From Chromera velia (Eukaryota > Sar > Chromeraceae): DNA of 37,470 bases. The position numbers and the translations under genes were made by a program. Below the pieces are notes generated by a model. That model was not told the DNA's origin. It saw only the letters and a list, made by a program, of their open reading frames with translations, and did not search any database. The DNA lies in assembly GCA_018398765.1 (NCBI GenBank), contig JAHBMJ010000854.1, positions 2,082 to 39,551 of the forward strand, read 5' to 3'. This document shows, one piece after another, positions 1 to 10,586 of the stretch. How positions within the stretch are numbered: the stretch's first letter is position 1; the number at the start of each line of letters is the position of its first letter.

Positions 1-222
1 CCCCCCCGGTGTGTGTGTGTGTGTGCTTGCTCCTCTTTGCCCAGCATTGAAAAGTCCCCATGCAGCAATTAACGAAAGAAGTGTGAGGCAGAAAGAAAAA
101 CGATCCCATGAAACGATCCTCTGTGTGTAACTGTGTAGTGATTTTTTTTTACCACTTGTTTGTACCTTCTGTCCTGTCTACTGTTTGCATGACTGACTGA
201 CTGACTGACTGACTGACTGCAG
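1..222 (+). other. Probable intron of the GCN2-like gene
   Basis: No open coding segment resembling GCN2 is visible before the acceptor at 221-222. The stretch holds a (GT)n run at about 10-25 and a (GACT)n run at about 191-218 that ends directly at the CAG acceptor. A small exon cannot be excluded. Confidence 0.5.
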
Positions 223-3200
223 GCTGTCGTTCCGAAGAGCGTCCAGCAGTCCCTTGGGCTGTCTCCCTCAATTCTTGCTTCGAGGCTCTCACAGGTTCTG
301 CAGTTCCAGGGCACTGCACTCGGGTTGATCGAGATAGTCGCCTCCATGTTCCCTCAGGGCCCCGCAGCCACTCTCTCCAGCTGGGGCGCAGGAACAGGGG
401 GCGGCGCGAGGGGAGGAGCTTCTGCGGGTGGCCTCACGCCGTCCTCCCCCAGGGGGACGATTGCGGGAATGTTGAATGCGGCGGCGGAAGGACGCGAACG
501 ACCCCAGACGGCTGCAGGGGGCGCCGCCGCTACGGCTGGAGGCGCGCCGACCTCTCCGCTTCCTCCGCATCCTCCTGCCGGGGGCGGCGCAGGGCTTGGA
601 GGAGATACGATCGCGGCAGTGCACAGAAGTTCGGCGGAGTTTCCCCGCACAGGCAGCGCAGCCGCAGCTGTGTCGGCCTCCGTCTCCGTATCCCCGGCCC
701 CGGCGGCCACCGGCCCCGGCCCGTCTCTGCAGCCGTCAGCAGCCGGCGTGTTGGCCTCACCTGCCCAGCAACAGAGTGCGGCGCCTTTCTCCTTCTCTCT
801 GCATGGGAAGGGCGAGAAGGAGAAAGAGAAAGAGAAGGAGGCGGAGAACTTCAAGCTGGGCAGACCTGCAGTCTCGCCTTCGAGGGCTCATGGCGCCGCC
901 GCCTCTCTCTCATTCCACCCGTCTCCTCATCCTCCCCGAGACCTGACGCACGCACAGACGGGCGACGAGACTCACGCAAATGCACAGCACCAGCAGACGC
1001 CTGCCGTCCCCCCCTTTCCATTCATTGCATCCCCCATGGCAAAGTCAAAATTGCCTCCGCAGCTGCAACACCCCCAGCCTCCCATTTCTCCGAGGGGGGT
1101 AGGTGCAGGCGCAGCGGGTGGGGCTGCAGGAGGGGAGGGCACGGTCACGTCAGCGCTTGCCGGGGCCTCTCCGGCGATCCCTCTTCATCCGTCCCCGTCT
1201 CCTTCAGCGTTCCAGTCAACGATGCAGAACGCGAAGACACAGCAACAGCTGCAGCCTCCAGTCCTCGAATCCTCTGATGTGGAGCGTCAGGTGGGTAGTG
1301 CATGCCGTCAGGTGGGAGCGAAGTTGCGTGGATGAGTTTATCTCGATGGCGAGGTGGAAAACACAGACTGCATGGTGAATTGATCCGTGTATCGTCTATT
1401 CGCTGAAAGAAAAGAGAGGTTGCATGGTCGGGAGGGAGGGACTCTGATGAGAATAAAAGAAAGAAAGAAAAAGAAGGAAAGGAAGAAAGGAAGAAAGGAA
1501 GCTGCATCTTCGGTCGGAGAAAGTGGGATAGGATGTTTCGCCTTCATCCTGGCAAAACGTGGTGCCTCCTCCTGCTCTCTTTTCCTTTTTTACAAATCGC
1601 CTTTGTGTCTTCATGTTTTTGTCAAGGTGCACGTGGGTCGTCTGTAAGCTGTGCATTTCTGTATGTGTGTCTTCTTCCTGTGTCTGCGCGTGCGTGCGTG
1701 CGTGAATCTTCCTGCTGCAGGATAGGACGGGGAAGGGCATGAGAGACGGGGGCCGGTTGGGGACAAGAGAGAGAGGATTTGCGTTCTCAAAACTCCGGGA
1801 CATTCTGCAGGTGGGAAGGTCTCTCTCCATCCTCTCTCTCTCACTCTCTCTCCCTCTCTTTTCAGTGGTGCTTGTGGGCGTTCATTCATTCCTCCTTCGT
1901 ACCCTTTCTTGGTTTGCTTTTGCTGTCTTCCTTTGCTTTCCCTCGCTCTGCTTCACATTCAGAAGATCACTCACTTGCGTTCTCAGAAGTGACGCACCTT
2001 TCTTCTCTCTCTCTTTTTCCCTCCCTCTCTCATTGCGTGGGTCTGTGTGCCTGTGTGAATGCAGCACATTGGGTGTGTACAGCAACTGCTCGAGATCCTC
2101 GGGTGCGCTCAGAACTGCTGGTCAGTCAGTCGGTTGTTTCACTTCCTTCCCCTTCCATTCACTTCGCTTGAGGGCTTCTTCTTCCTCCAGCGTCGTCTCC
2201 TCTGCAAGAAAACTAAGGAGAGCGTCTCAATTGATCACTTGCTCCATGAAAAGTGAAGAAACGAGCAAGCCTGGGAAGGAGGGAAGAAAGGAGGGCGGCA
2301 GATGAGGCAGCCAGCCATGCAGTCATGAATTGAGAAATTGCGATGAGAAAGAAAGTACCCGTTGTTTCCCCCCTTCGTCGATTCAACCAAGACTCGACGG
2401 ATTTTTTTTTAATCCTTTTTCTGGTCTCTCCATATTTCTCTTTCTCTCTTTGTCTACGTGTGTGCCTTCATTTGTCCGTGCAGCTTCTGTTTCGGTCTCG
2501 GGCCGCGGTATGAAGTGGACGAACGCGAAGTGTACGACCGGGTGGGTTAGGGGCTCGTTCTACATTCCGATGGAGACGTCTGAAGGCTTCTTTTTGTTCT
2601 TTTTTGGCTTTGCACATTGTCAATTCTGTTCTGAGACGGAGAATGCTGGCAAGTACGCTCACATTTCTTCGTTTGCTTCTCTGCTCCTCTCTGCACTTTG
2701 ATCCTGTCAGCTAGGACTGCAACGTGTTGCCTGGCTGCCTGAGTGAATAAATGAAATAATCCGTGAATTCTGTCCTCTACTTCCTCAGGGTGTGGCTTTC
2801 CAGGTGACGCTTTCTGGAAGCGGCAGGGGTGGAGGTGGAGGGGGGGGGTCTCACAGTTCCGGGTCGGGTGCGCACTCTCAGGAAGGGCCCATGGTGGCCA
2901 AGGGGGGCAGGTACGACGGTCTGGTGGCCAGACTCGCGAAGGCGCCGCCCCCCTTTGACCCTTTTGACCGAGACGGCACCGGTGCAGGGGCCCACAGCAG
3001 CCTCTTTAGCTCGGCAGGGGGCGCATCGGATTCGGGGCTCTCTGGGGGTGGGGGGGGAGCAGGGGGCCTGGGGGTGTACGGGCAGGGCGGAGGGAGTGCG
3101 TACAGAGATTGCACGATGGCAGTGGGTGTCGAGTTTGCAGTGGACGTTCTGGTTGCAGTTCTTGCTGAGCATGAGAAGCGTAGTGGAGGTAGAGGAGGCA

Positions 3201-3475
3201 GACAGGGGGGGGGGAAGAGAAGGCAAGTGGCGGCTGTGGCAGCTGCATTGAGGGAGAAGGAGAGGGAGCAGAAGGAGAAGGAAAAGGAATCTGCGTGTTA
3301 CAGTTGGGACGTGTACAGTGAGTGGGACAGAGACAAAGAAAGGGAGAGTGACGATGAAAGAGACAGAGAGAAACAGAAGGAGGGAGTACCCCAATTCAGG
3401 GACGCTGCAAACCCCCAGGTGAGTGAGTGCATGGCTTTTTTTGTGTGCGCATGCATGGCTCTCTTTGTTTCTACT

Positions 3476-3511
<36 letters not shown>

Positions 3512-5387
3512 AGAACCACCCCCCCACCCCCCCACCCCTGTCAAAAGACCATGACAGTGCCGGTCCCCGCGTGCAGTTCCTTTTTTCCTTTTTCTTTTTT
3601 TAATTTTTGAATTTTCTTGTCTTGTCTTCTTTTCTTCTCATTCTTGTCTTGAGTGGAAGCAGCAGAGGAGTAGCGTGTGAAACCAGTGATCACGTGAAAG
3701 TCTGTCGGGAGGTGGAGAGGCAAGGGGCGCTCAACTCTCACCTTTCGGGCCCCCTGCCCACGTTGTTTGATTGTTGGTGCTGTTCTTTTGTCTTTGTTCT
3801 TTCTTTCTTTTTGTCTGTGGTGTTCATGAAGAAAGAGAGGGAGAAGAAGAAGAAACATATAGTCTGTCTGTCTGTCTGTCTGTCTGATGACTGTTAGTCC
3901 TTGCCGTTGAGTGTTTGCATGCAGCTGAAAAATGGAAGCGTTGAATTTGTGCATGCCCATTGACAAAATGGTTCTTTTGATCCAAGGAAGGACGGAAGGA
4001 AGGAGCAAAAGAGACAAAGAGAGAAAGAAGGCACCAAGCAATCCAACCAGCTTCATGTCTTTCTGTCGAAATGGTCCCTGCCCTCCTTGCTTGTGTCCTT
4101 CAGGTGTTAGTCGTGTTTCAGAAAAACGAACTTTTGAGGGAGGCTGTGGCCCTCACGCGTCTCTTGTGGCAGGGAAACATCAAGGTGAGCAGGGGATTGA
4201 CTGTGGCAGTGAGGATCTTGAGAGAGAGGCAGAAGATGGTAAAAGAAACACATGCAATCGCTGATTCATTCATTCATTCATTCATTCATTCAGACACGCA
4301 GGTAGACAGTCAGCCTGCATTGAGGTCTCTCCCTTCGTCCATTGGTTACTTAGTTTGATTCCTGCAAAGGATTGATTCACTCTGTGTCCTGTCGGATTTT
4401 CCGTTCTTCTCCGCCCATCCCTCTGTCTTCCTTCCCTCTGTCTGTCTGCCCGCGTGTTGTCTGTCTGTGTGTCTGTTTGCGTGCAGTGTCAATTTCGACT
4501 GGGAGCTGTGTTTCATCTGTCTGAAATTCCGGAAGTGGCGGCGGCAGACGGGGGCAGTGGGGGGTTGGGGGGGGGACGGGGGGGAGGACACAGAAAGAAC
4601 AACAGCGCTCTGGAGTGTGTGGTGCTGATTCGATCGGTCGGTCCGTGAGTGGGTGGGGGAGAACATGAGTGAGTGAGCGAATCGTCTGATTCTGTTCCGG
4701 TCTCTTGTCCTCTCCCTCTCTATGTTCAGCTTGTGGATTTCCTGAGTGCGCGATTGATTGCCGTATGCTCTCTCTTTGTGCATGTGCGTGTGTGCGCGTG
4801 CGTGCGTTCGCTCGGGAGTGTTCCACGTTTTGTACTCTGATTGTCTTGCTTGCAGAGTGGCGGCACGAAAGGAGGAGGTCTCCGTTACCTGGTGCGTCTG
4901 TTTCATGGAGGCGCTCTGAAGGACCGGAAAGGGGCAGCAGGGGCGACTGCGGCGGGAGGGAGGAAGAGGAAAGACACGAAACACGCAGAGCGGGTAAGTG
5001 AGTGAGTGAGTGAGCAAATCCATAACAATCAATCTGGTGCCGTGATGGATCAGTGAACTCTGATTGTTGCTTTTGCTTTTGCTGTGGTATGTAGGAAAAG
5101 TCGGAGCGAAATAAATGCATGGAAGAAGAAGTTTTCGGGCCGAAAAGGGGGAAAAATTTCACGTTCCAAAATAAGCGCTTTGGTAATTCATTCTCTTCGC
5201 TTCGATTTCCTCTTTCTTTCCTTTCTTTCTTCCTTCTCTCCTTCTTCCTTGTTTCCTTGCCGGTGTTTTTTTAATCACCTGTCCCTTCTACCTACCTGTC
5301 TGTTTGTCTGCAGGAGTTGGAAGACTTGGCCTCGACTTCGGAGTTTGTGCAGACACACGTGACTGTGCCAGGGTCGTGTACCGCTAG
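223..5387 (+). CDS. GCN2-like eIF2-alpha kinase, C-terminal part (HisRS-like and anticodon-binding-like domains); 5' end outside window
   Basis: GCN2 senses uncharged tRNA through a catalytically dead HisRS-like domain and then phosphorylates eIF2-alpha. The exons I traced are 223-1290, 1721-1810, 2065-2120, 2484-2541, 2789-3418, 4104-4184, 4487-4644, 4858-4993, 5095-5182 and 5314-5387. All have GT-AG borders and join in phase (813 codons with stop). Visible landmarks, in order: a helical block QSLGLSPSILASRLSQVLQF; FSKLRDILQ followed by LLEILG; RYEVDEREVYDRGVAFQV, at the place of the LGLVYKV/GIIFQF strand pair in human GCN2; the class II motif GGRYDGLV; AVGVEFAVDVLVAVL; and LVVFQKNELLREAVALTRLLW, which matches the anticodon-binding-like fold. 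Long Gly/Ala/Ser-rich inserts interrupt the domain, mainly at 380-1250 and 2820-3070. The last intron joins are less certain: exon 7 could end at 4636 with the next exon starting at 4856, and the stop could be at 5406 in another phase. The kinase domain is not in this window. A plain histidyl-tRNA synthetase is less likely because the HisRS motifs are degenerate. Confidence 0.8.
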
Positions 5388-5407
5388 GGGCTGGAGGCGG
5401 AAGTGAG

Positions 5408-6182
5408 AAGAGGAAGAGAAAGAGAAAAGAGTTGAGAAGGAAAAAGGGGTGTAGTGGAACGTTTAAGGAAGCGAAAAGAGTAACACGAATCTGTGCTTAC
5501 GTAGGTGAAGGACTGCGGGTATGTATGTCTGGCCGACGGATGTCCGACTGAAGAGTTGAATGCGAAAGGAAGAAAAGACCCCCAAAGAGTCTGCATGGAT
5601 TCCGTCTGACTGCGCCGCCCGAGGTTGACGAAGCTTGAACTGATTGCGCTTCTTCTTTCCGTTTCGTCTTCACATCTCCCGACTCCTTCCGACCCGCTTC
5701 ACCTAGCTGCTTGTGGGACTACGCGTTAGGGACGTACATTGGTGACTATAACTGACCGGCTGACTGACTGGAGGCTGGAGAGAGACTGTGAAGCGCTTCC
5801 TGTCTGGTGATATGAGAGACCTATGGACCACAGTAGAAGAAAAAGAAAGCCTGCCTTGTCCTGTCCGCCTTCCAGCTTTTTTGTGTTTCTTTGTCTAGTT
5901 CTTTGTCATATGAAAAAAAGAAAACCGGTATGGTGGTTTCAAGGTTCAAACTATTGCAGGAGCTCTTACTGCTTGTATTTATAGACAAGTCGACATCAAT
6001 AATTGAAAATCAATTATTTTTTTATAACGATACTTCAGCATCCTTACAGCATAATTCCTAGCATAATTCTGTAGTACCGCTAATTTATATGACATCATAG
6101 ACTAGTATCATGCATAGACCATAGTTTTGTATATGCAGTAATATGTAAAAAAAAAATTCTAACAAAAAAAAATTGAAACAAT
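5408..6182. other. Intergenic DNA downstream of the GCN2-like gene
   Basis: No gene seen. Composition shifts from mixed to AT-rich after about 5940, and there is an A-rich run near 6147-6173 next to the retrotransposon tail. Confidence 0.5.
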
Positions 6183-7517
6183 ATTGATTGATTGATTGAT
6201 TGATATGTTCCACCCTAGGGCCTTCCCGCTATGTTTATCTGTCGCCAGAGCTAGCAGGGCGGGGCGTTCCCCAGCCTAAGCTGAGGTATCAGACCCCGCC
6301 CTCGGGGCTCGCCAGAGTCTGTTGCCCTGGCCGCTGCTGCATGATTGTTCGTTGTTCGAGCCACGGCTCTGGATCCGCGTTGGCTTTCCGGCCTGAAAAT
6401 TGATCTGAAACGGCATGTGATTTGGGCTTCCTCGCTCTTTTTGTTTGTTTTATCAATCTTCTTCTGCGGCTCCCTCCTTCCCCACCCTAACGCTCCTTCG
6501 GTCGTCTCTAAGTTATCAATTGTCTCCTCATATTCTTTTGTTAGTCTCTCGATCGCCCGCTGCCTTCCGGTGATTTCTGCATGTCTGGCCGCCAGAACGT
6601 CTCCCTCTATGTGTCCGTACCATCCTGGACACTCCTCAAACACCCTCCGTCTGAATGACGCCCATCCCCAAAACTCATCCACTCCGGCATGACATTCATT
6701 TAACAGAAAACAGAAAAGCGTCGAGTTATCCTTTTTTCCCTCTTCTCTGTTGAGCCCTTCTCTTTCTGTGGCTGCCTTTCTGGCTCTTTCTTCCATCTTA
6801 CTATCCTATTTCCCTTCTATCTTTCTAAACATCTCTGCTCTCTCTCTGTCAAAAACAGGACATTCTGTCACCAGATGGATTTCATCTTCCACCACCTCGA
6901 TTCCTAACCACCTTCGACAGAACTGGCACATCCTTTTCTGTAACGGCACCTTCTCTCCCCCCCTTACCGGAATTTTTCCCTGAGTTGCAGCCACAACCCT
7001 GTCTCCCACCCTGCATGCTGCTCTCCTCCTGTGTTCTGATCGCGGCGCCACTCTCGTATAGCAAAAAGGGGCTCTCCCTATTCTCTCTCTGTCTGGTTTC
7101 ATTGTCGAGCCAACCTTTCTACCTGCTCTGTCTTCAAACAAAGAAAGGTGGAGACGGTTTCCGTTTGAGACTTTTCTGTGCACGTCAGCCATCATCACTC
7201 CTGTCAGTTCTGCCTTCTCCTGACTGCTCTTCTCTCTTATGTTTCTTTCTATTCTATATGCAAACGCCTCTCTCTTCTTCTCGTCTAGCTCATTTTTTGT
7301 TCTCTTCAGCAGCCATCTCTCTATCCCGTCTACTCTCTCGTTGACTACCTGTGTTCCTCTCTGCCCTACGCTTCCTTTTAGTCTTTCTCTTGCAAAAGGG
7401 TGCATTCCTCTGTCTGTGTAGAGTGCTTGTGCACATTGCTTCAGATGAGGGAAAAGATGAAAAGGATGCATTCCTCTCCCCCCCCCCATTTCGTTCTCTA
7501 CCCCCTCTCTCAGGCAT
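6183..7517 (-). mobile_element. Decayed, 5'-truncated non-LTR (LINE-like) retrotransposon, 3' end only
   Basis: Read on the minus strand, the segment encodes the C-terminal end of a LINE-type ORF2 and then, after about 50 nt, an (ATCA)n-type tail at 6183-6204. Short tandem tails of this sort are common at the 3' ends of non-LTR elements. No reverse transcriptase or endonuclease motif is visible, so the copy appears 5'-truncated near 7517. The left end is set by the tail. The right end is approximate, because I found no clear target-site duplication. Confidence 0.65.
6251..7489 (-). pseudogene. LINE ORF2 C-terminal remnant with zinc-knuckle, broken by an in-frame stop
   Basis: The reading frame 7489 to 6251 is interrupted only by a TAG at 6806-6808 and continues in the same frame on the far side. 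Before the stop there is a CxxC ... EDEIHLVTECPVFDRER segment (about 7.0-6.8 kb). This has the CCHC spacing and the E-D-E-x-H, x-E-C-P pattern found after the reverse transcriptase domain in many non-LTR elements. Upstream sequence is basic and helical, as expected for the region between RT and zinc knuckle. After the stop another ~180 codons remain open (EERARKAATEREG onward), so the stop is probably a decay mutation and not the natural end. It could instead be a true terminus followed by open 3' sequence. I did not identify the clade. Confidence 0.65.
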
Positions 7518-9770
7518 GTGAGGATTGCCTGCCCTACCGCTTATTCAGAGTAGAATTGGGATAATTTTATGTTCAGATAATTCTCGCCCCAATGTCGAAT
7601 GTCTAATAATGTCTGATGTACAACTTCCAAAGAAAATATTTAGACGTATTAGCCCTAGCTCCCTGCCAGTGGCCAGTAGAGGGGAGAGAATTTAAAGCTA
7701 AAAGCTCAGAGGGAGGAAGCTTCATTCAATACTGCTGGGGGGAATTACTGGGGGATCACAGCAATTCAGACCCGATATGACGATGGTGACTGGGAGTGAA
7801 CACTAAGTGACTAAGTATTAGACAAAAAACTTATTATAGCTTACTAGACACAGACTATGTATGTTAAAATTCATTTTCGGAAACCAGACTTTCAAAATTA
7901 TTAAAAATTGACTCGAGTCTGTGAGCATGGAATTTAAGTAGACTTTAGGTCTGCCGAAGAATATAGCGGCATTACATGCTGACAAGGCTGGCTATGTGCA
8001 TTAGCCTGGCATGGCCTGGCCCGCGGCAAGGCCCGCGGCCATTTGCCCTTCAGGCCGCGCGAGCTTACCCTTCATGCATGCAGAATTTCGAAAGATCAGA
8101 TCCAGAATCAGATTTCAAAGTATTTTAATCAAAAATCCGATGCAAGGCTTGGCCATGGCCTAGCCAGGAACACTGGAACAGTCACCCTAATGAGATGCTG
8201 TGCTCCTCTTGATTCTTTGGCCGGGGTATTCTCCTTTTGATCAGTTTCCACGACTTTCCCTGAACCTTATTTTTCTGCGTGCTTGACTCCCGTCTCCTCG
8301 AGCTTCGTCAGACAGCCAAAGCGCGTCTCACCTCACGCTTTGTAGACTTGATCCTCCGCGGGAACGCTGAAGTACTGTGAAGACTCCGTAAAGCTCTGGT
8401 ATTGGCAAAGAGGTATGGTTTTTGGCCTCCCCACCGGCCGTATGAGAATTTTATGGGCCAGTGGGGTTTGCAGCACACATCTGGAGGGGATATATTGCGA
8501 GATCCTTCTCTTGTCTCATCTCCTTAAAACATGCATCCATGATCATCCATGTCTATATCATTTTATATCCAAGAAAGCAACCAATACAGGAGAGTGGCGC
8601 TGACAGGAAAGAAACGTATGCGCAGAGATGCCTACATCCTTTGGTTAACCTGAGAATCGGGCGATCATTACGATTGTTTTACCATTCCAGGCATTCCTCC
8701 CATCCAATAGTCTGGATGAAAACAGACTTGTTGACATGATTTTGACTAAATTTAGATCGATTTTAGTCAGTCACACTGACTCACTTGATGATAAATAGAT
8801 TGTGGAACTTGTGGTGATAATGTGGTCTACAGTCAAGACACTTTCAGAATTCAAAAACTTAAGAAAGATAAAAGTAGAAGTCAAAAGGAAAGTCATAGGT
8901 TTGATCATAGTTTGATCTAGTTTAGCAACTTTGGTATACTTTTGTCGAAGATTGACACTGTTGATCTAGGCAAACTATAAAATGTCGGCACTGTATTGAA
9001 ATATAAATATCGTTGTCGATCAGTGCCGTTTTATTAAATGTAAATTATTTGTTTAGTGTCGATAACGGCATTTATCGCCCACAGCATTTACCAACCCTAG
9101 ACGGACAGCAGCATCGCTGAGTCTTCATGGCCAGCTAGGCGTATCACAGCAAAAAACAAAAGTAAAACAGAATTGCATGGCTTAAATTATTTTTTTCTTT
9201 TTTTTTTTGCGCAACACCTAAGTAACACTTGTGCAACACCAAAACAACATTTATGTAACACTTGAATAACAGTTGTTTGTCACCTAACATCGTTGGGCAA
9301 AAAAAAAAAAATTAAGTGAGAACGGACTTAAATTATTTTTTTTTTTCTCTGTGATAGGCCTAGATGGCCAGCTAGATCAGACAATAGAAACAAAGTCCGG
9401 CCAGTACCGTATCTCTAGACAAGTTCATTCTAGATCGATCTGCACAACCCGTCCACCCAACTTCCATTAATATTCACGAACGTTGAAGCGAGTACATTTT
9501 TTCAGTGTAAGCGTTTATCACATGCAACAGTTACACAATGTTAAACTTTTGAAAGTCAACGTCCGATATTAAACTTGAAGCGTAAGACAGTAGATAACAG
9601 CAAAAGGAAATTTTGCTAAGTGTTAGTATACTATTATTAAAGTTTTGGAAGCTATTAAGTAGGCTATTGAATTTTAAAGTTTGGGATTAAAAAGCTATTA
9701 AATTTAGAATTGTTATACCCGTAAAGAACTATTGTCAGCTTATTGACGAGGAAAGAACAATACTATTAGT
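7518..9770. other. AT-rich intergenic DNA, no gene seen
   Basis: Stop codons are frequent in all frames and no family similarity is visible. It holds a GC-rich patch at 8000-8060, a degenerate array of about 11 bp units (core TAACACTT) at 9210-9285, and two copies of CTTAAATTATTTTTTT flanking that array (about 9182 and 9328). Confidence 0.5.
9210..9285. repeat. Degenerate short tandem repeat with core (G)TAACACTT
   Basis: Variants of CAACACC, GTAACACTTG, CAACATTTA, GTAACACTTG and ATAACAGTTG follow each other at about 10-12 bp spacing. Poly-T-rich blocks lie on both sides. No function is visible. Confidence 0.5.
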
Positions 9771-9779
9771 GATGAAGAC

Positions 9780-10167
9780 TCATTGAAGCGGGAAGCAGAA
9801 ATGACAGAAGGAAACAAGGGAAGATCATGATAAGGACGGATGAGAAGAAGGAAAGAAGGACGGAAGGACGATGGAAGAAGGAAGGGCACAAGATTACACA
9901 AGATTTAAACTGAGAAGGGGCCCATGGAAAGAAGGAGGGAAGGAAATAAGAAAGAACAAAAACAAGGAAAGGAGCGAAAGGAAGCAACGAAGATGGGCAC
10001 TATGGAAGGAAGAAAGGAGGACAAAAGAAAAAGAAAAGAAACAAGGAAGGGAGGAAGGAAGGGAGGAAGGAAGGAAGGAAGGAAGAAAAGAAAGAGAGAA
10101 AGAAAGAAAGAAAGAGAGAAAGAAAGAAAGAAAAACAAAGAAAGAAAGAAAGAAAGAAAGAAAGAAA

Positions 10168-10199
<32 letters not shown>

Positions 10200-10495
10200 A
10201 AAAGAAAGAAAGAAAGAGAAAGAAAGAGAAAGAAAGAGAAAGAACGAAAGAAAGAAAGAAAAAGAAAGAAAGAAAAAGAAAGAAAGAGAAAGAAAGAGAA
10301 AGAACGAAAGAAAGAAAGAACAACCAAACGAATGGAAAAGAGGAACGAAGGAAAGAAGGAAGGAAGGAAGGAAGAAAGAAAGGAGAAAGAAAGGGGAGCG
10401 AAAGAAAGAAAAAAAGAAAGAAAGGGAGGACGGACGGAAAGACAGGAGCAAAACCACGCAAACAGCCAGAAAAGGTTTTAAAGCGAAAAAGTGAA
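9780..10495. repeat. Long polypurine tract, mostly (GAAA)n and (GGAA)n
   Basis: Nearly every base on the plus strand is A or G; the purest block is 10060-10320. The open frames here encode only Lys/Glu/Arg-rich (plus) or Ser/Phe/Leu-rich (minus) low-complexity sequence, so I treat them as repeat artefacts. Such mirror-rich purine tracts can form triplex DNA. The tract lies 3' of the minus-strand transporter gene. Confidence 0.9.
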
Positions 10496-10586
10496 GGTTG
10501 CTGGAAGCACACCAATTAGTATTGCTGTACCCGGTGCGCAGGGATCCTTTCAAGTCAGACCGTCGCCTTCTCTGCAAGAAAGAAAT

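Noticed and set aside
354-854. 166-codon minus-strand open frame
   Set aside because: Mirror of the low-complexity Gly/Ala-rich exon of the GCN2-like gene; no independent support.
2777-3544. 255-codon minus-strand open frame
   Set aside because: Antisense to the GCN2-like exon that carries GGRYDGL; its composition reflects the GC-rich insert and repeats.
8000-8170. Possible inverted repeat around GGCATGGCC and GGCCATGGCC
   Set aside because: Only short GC-rich ends pair; the inner sequence does not, so no element is called.
9871-10577. Long open frames of up to 227 codons on both strands
   Set aside because: They are translations of the GAAA/GGAA purine tract (Lys/Glu/Arg or Ser/Phe/Leu only) with no complexity, splice pattern or family similarity.
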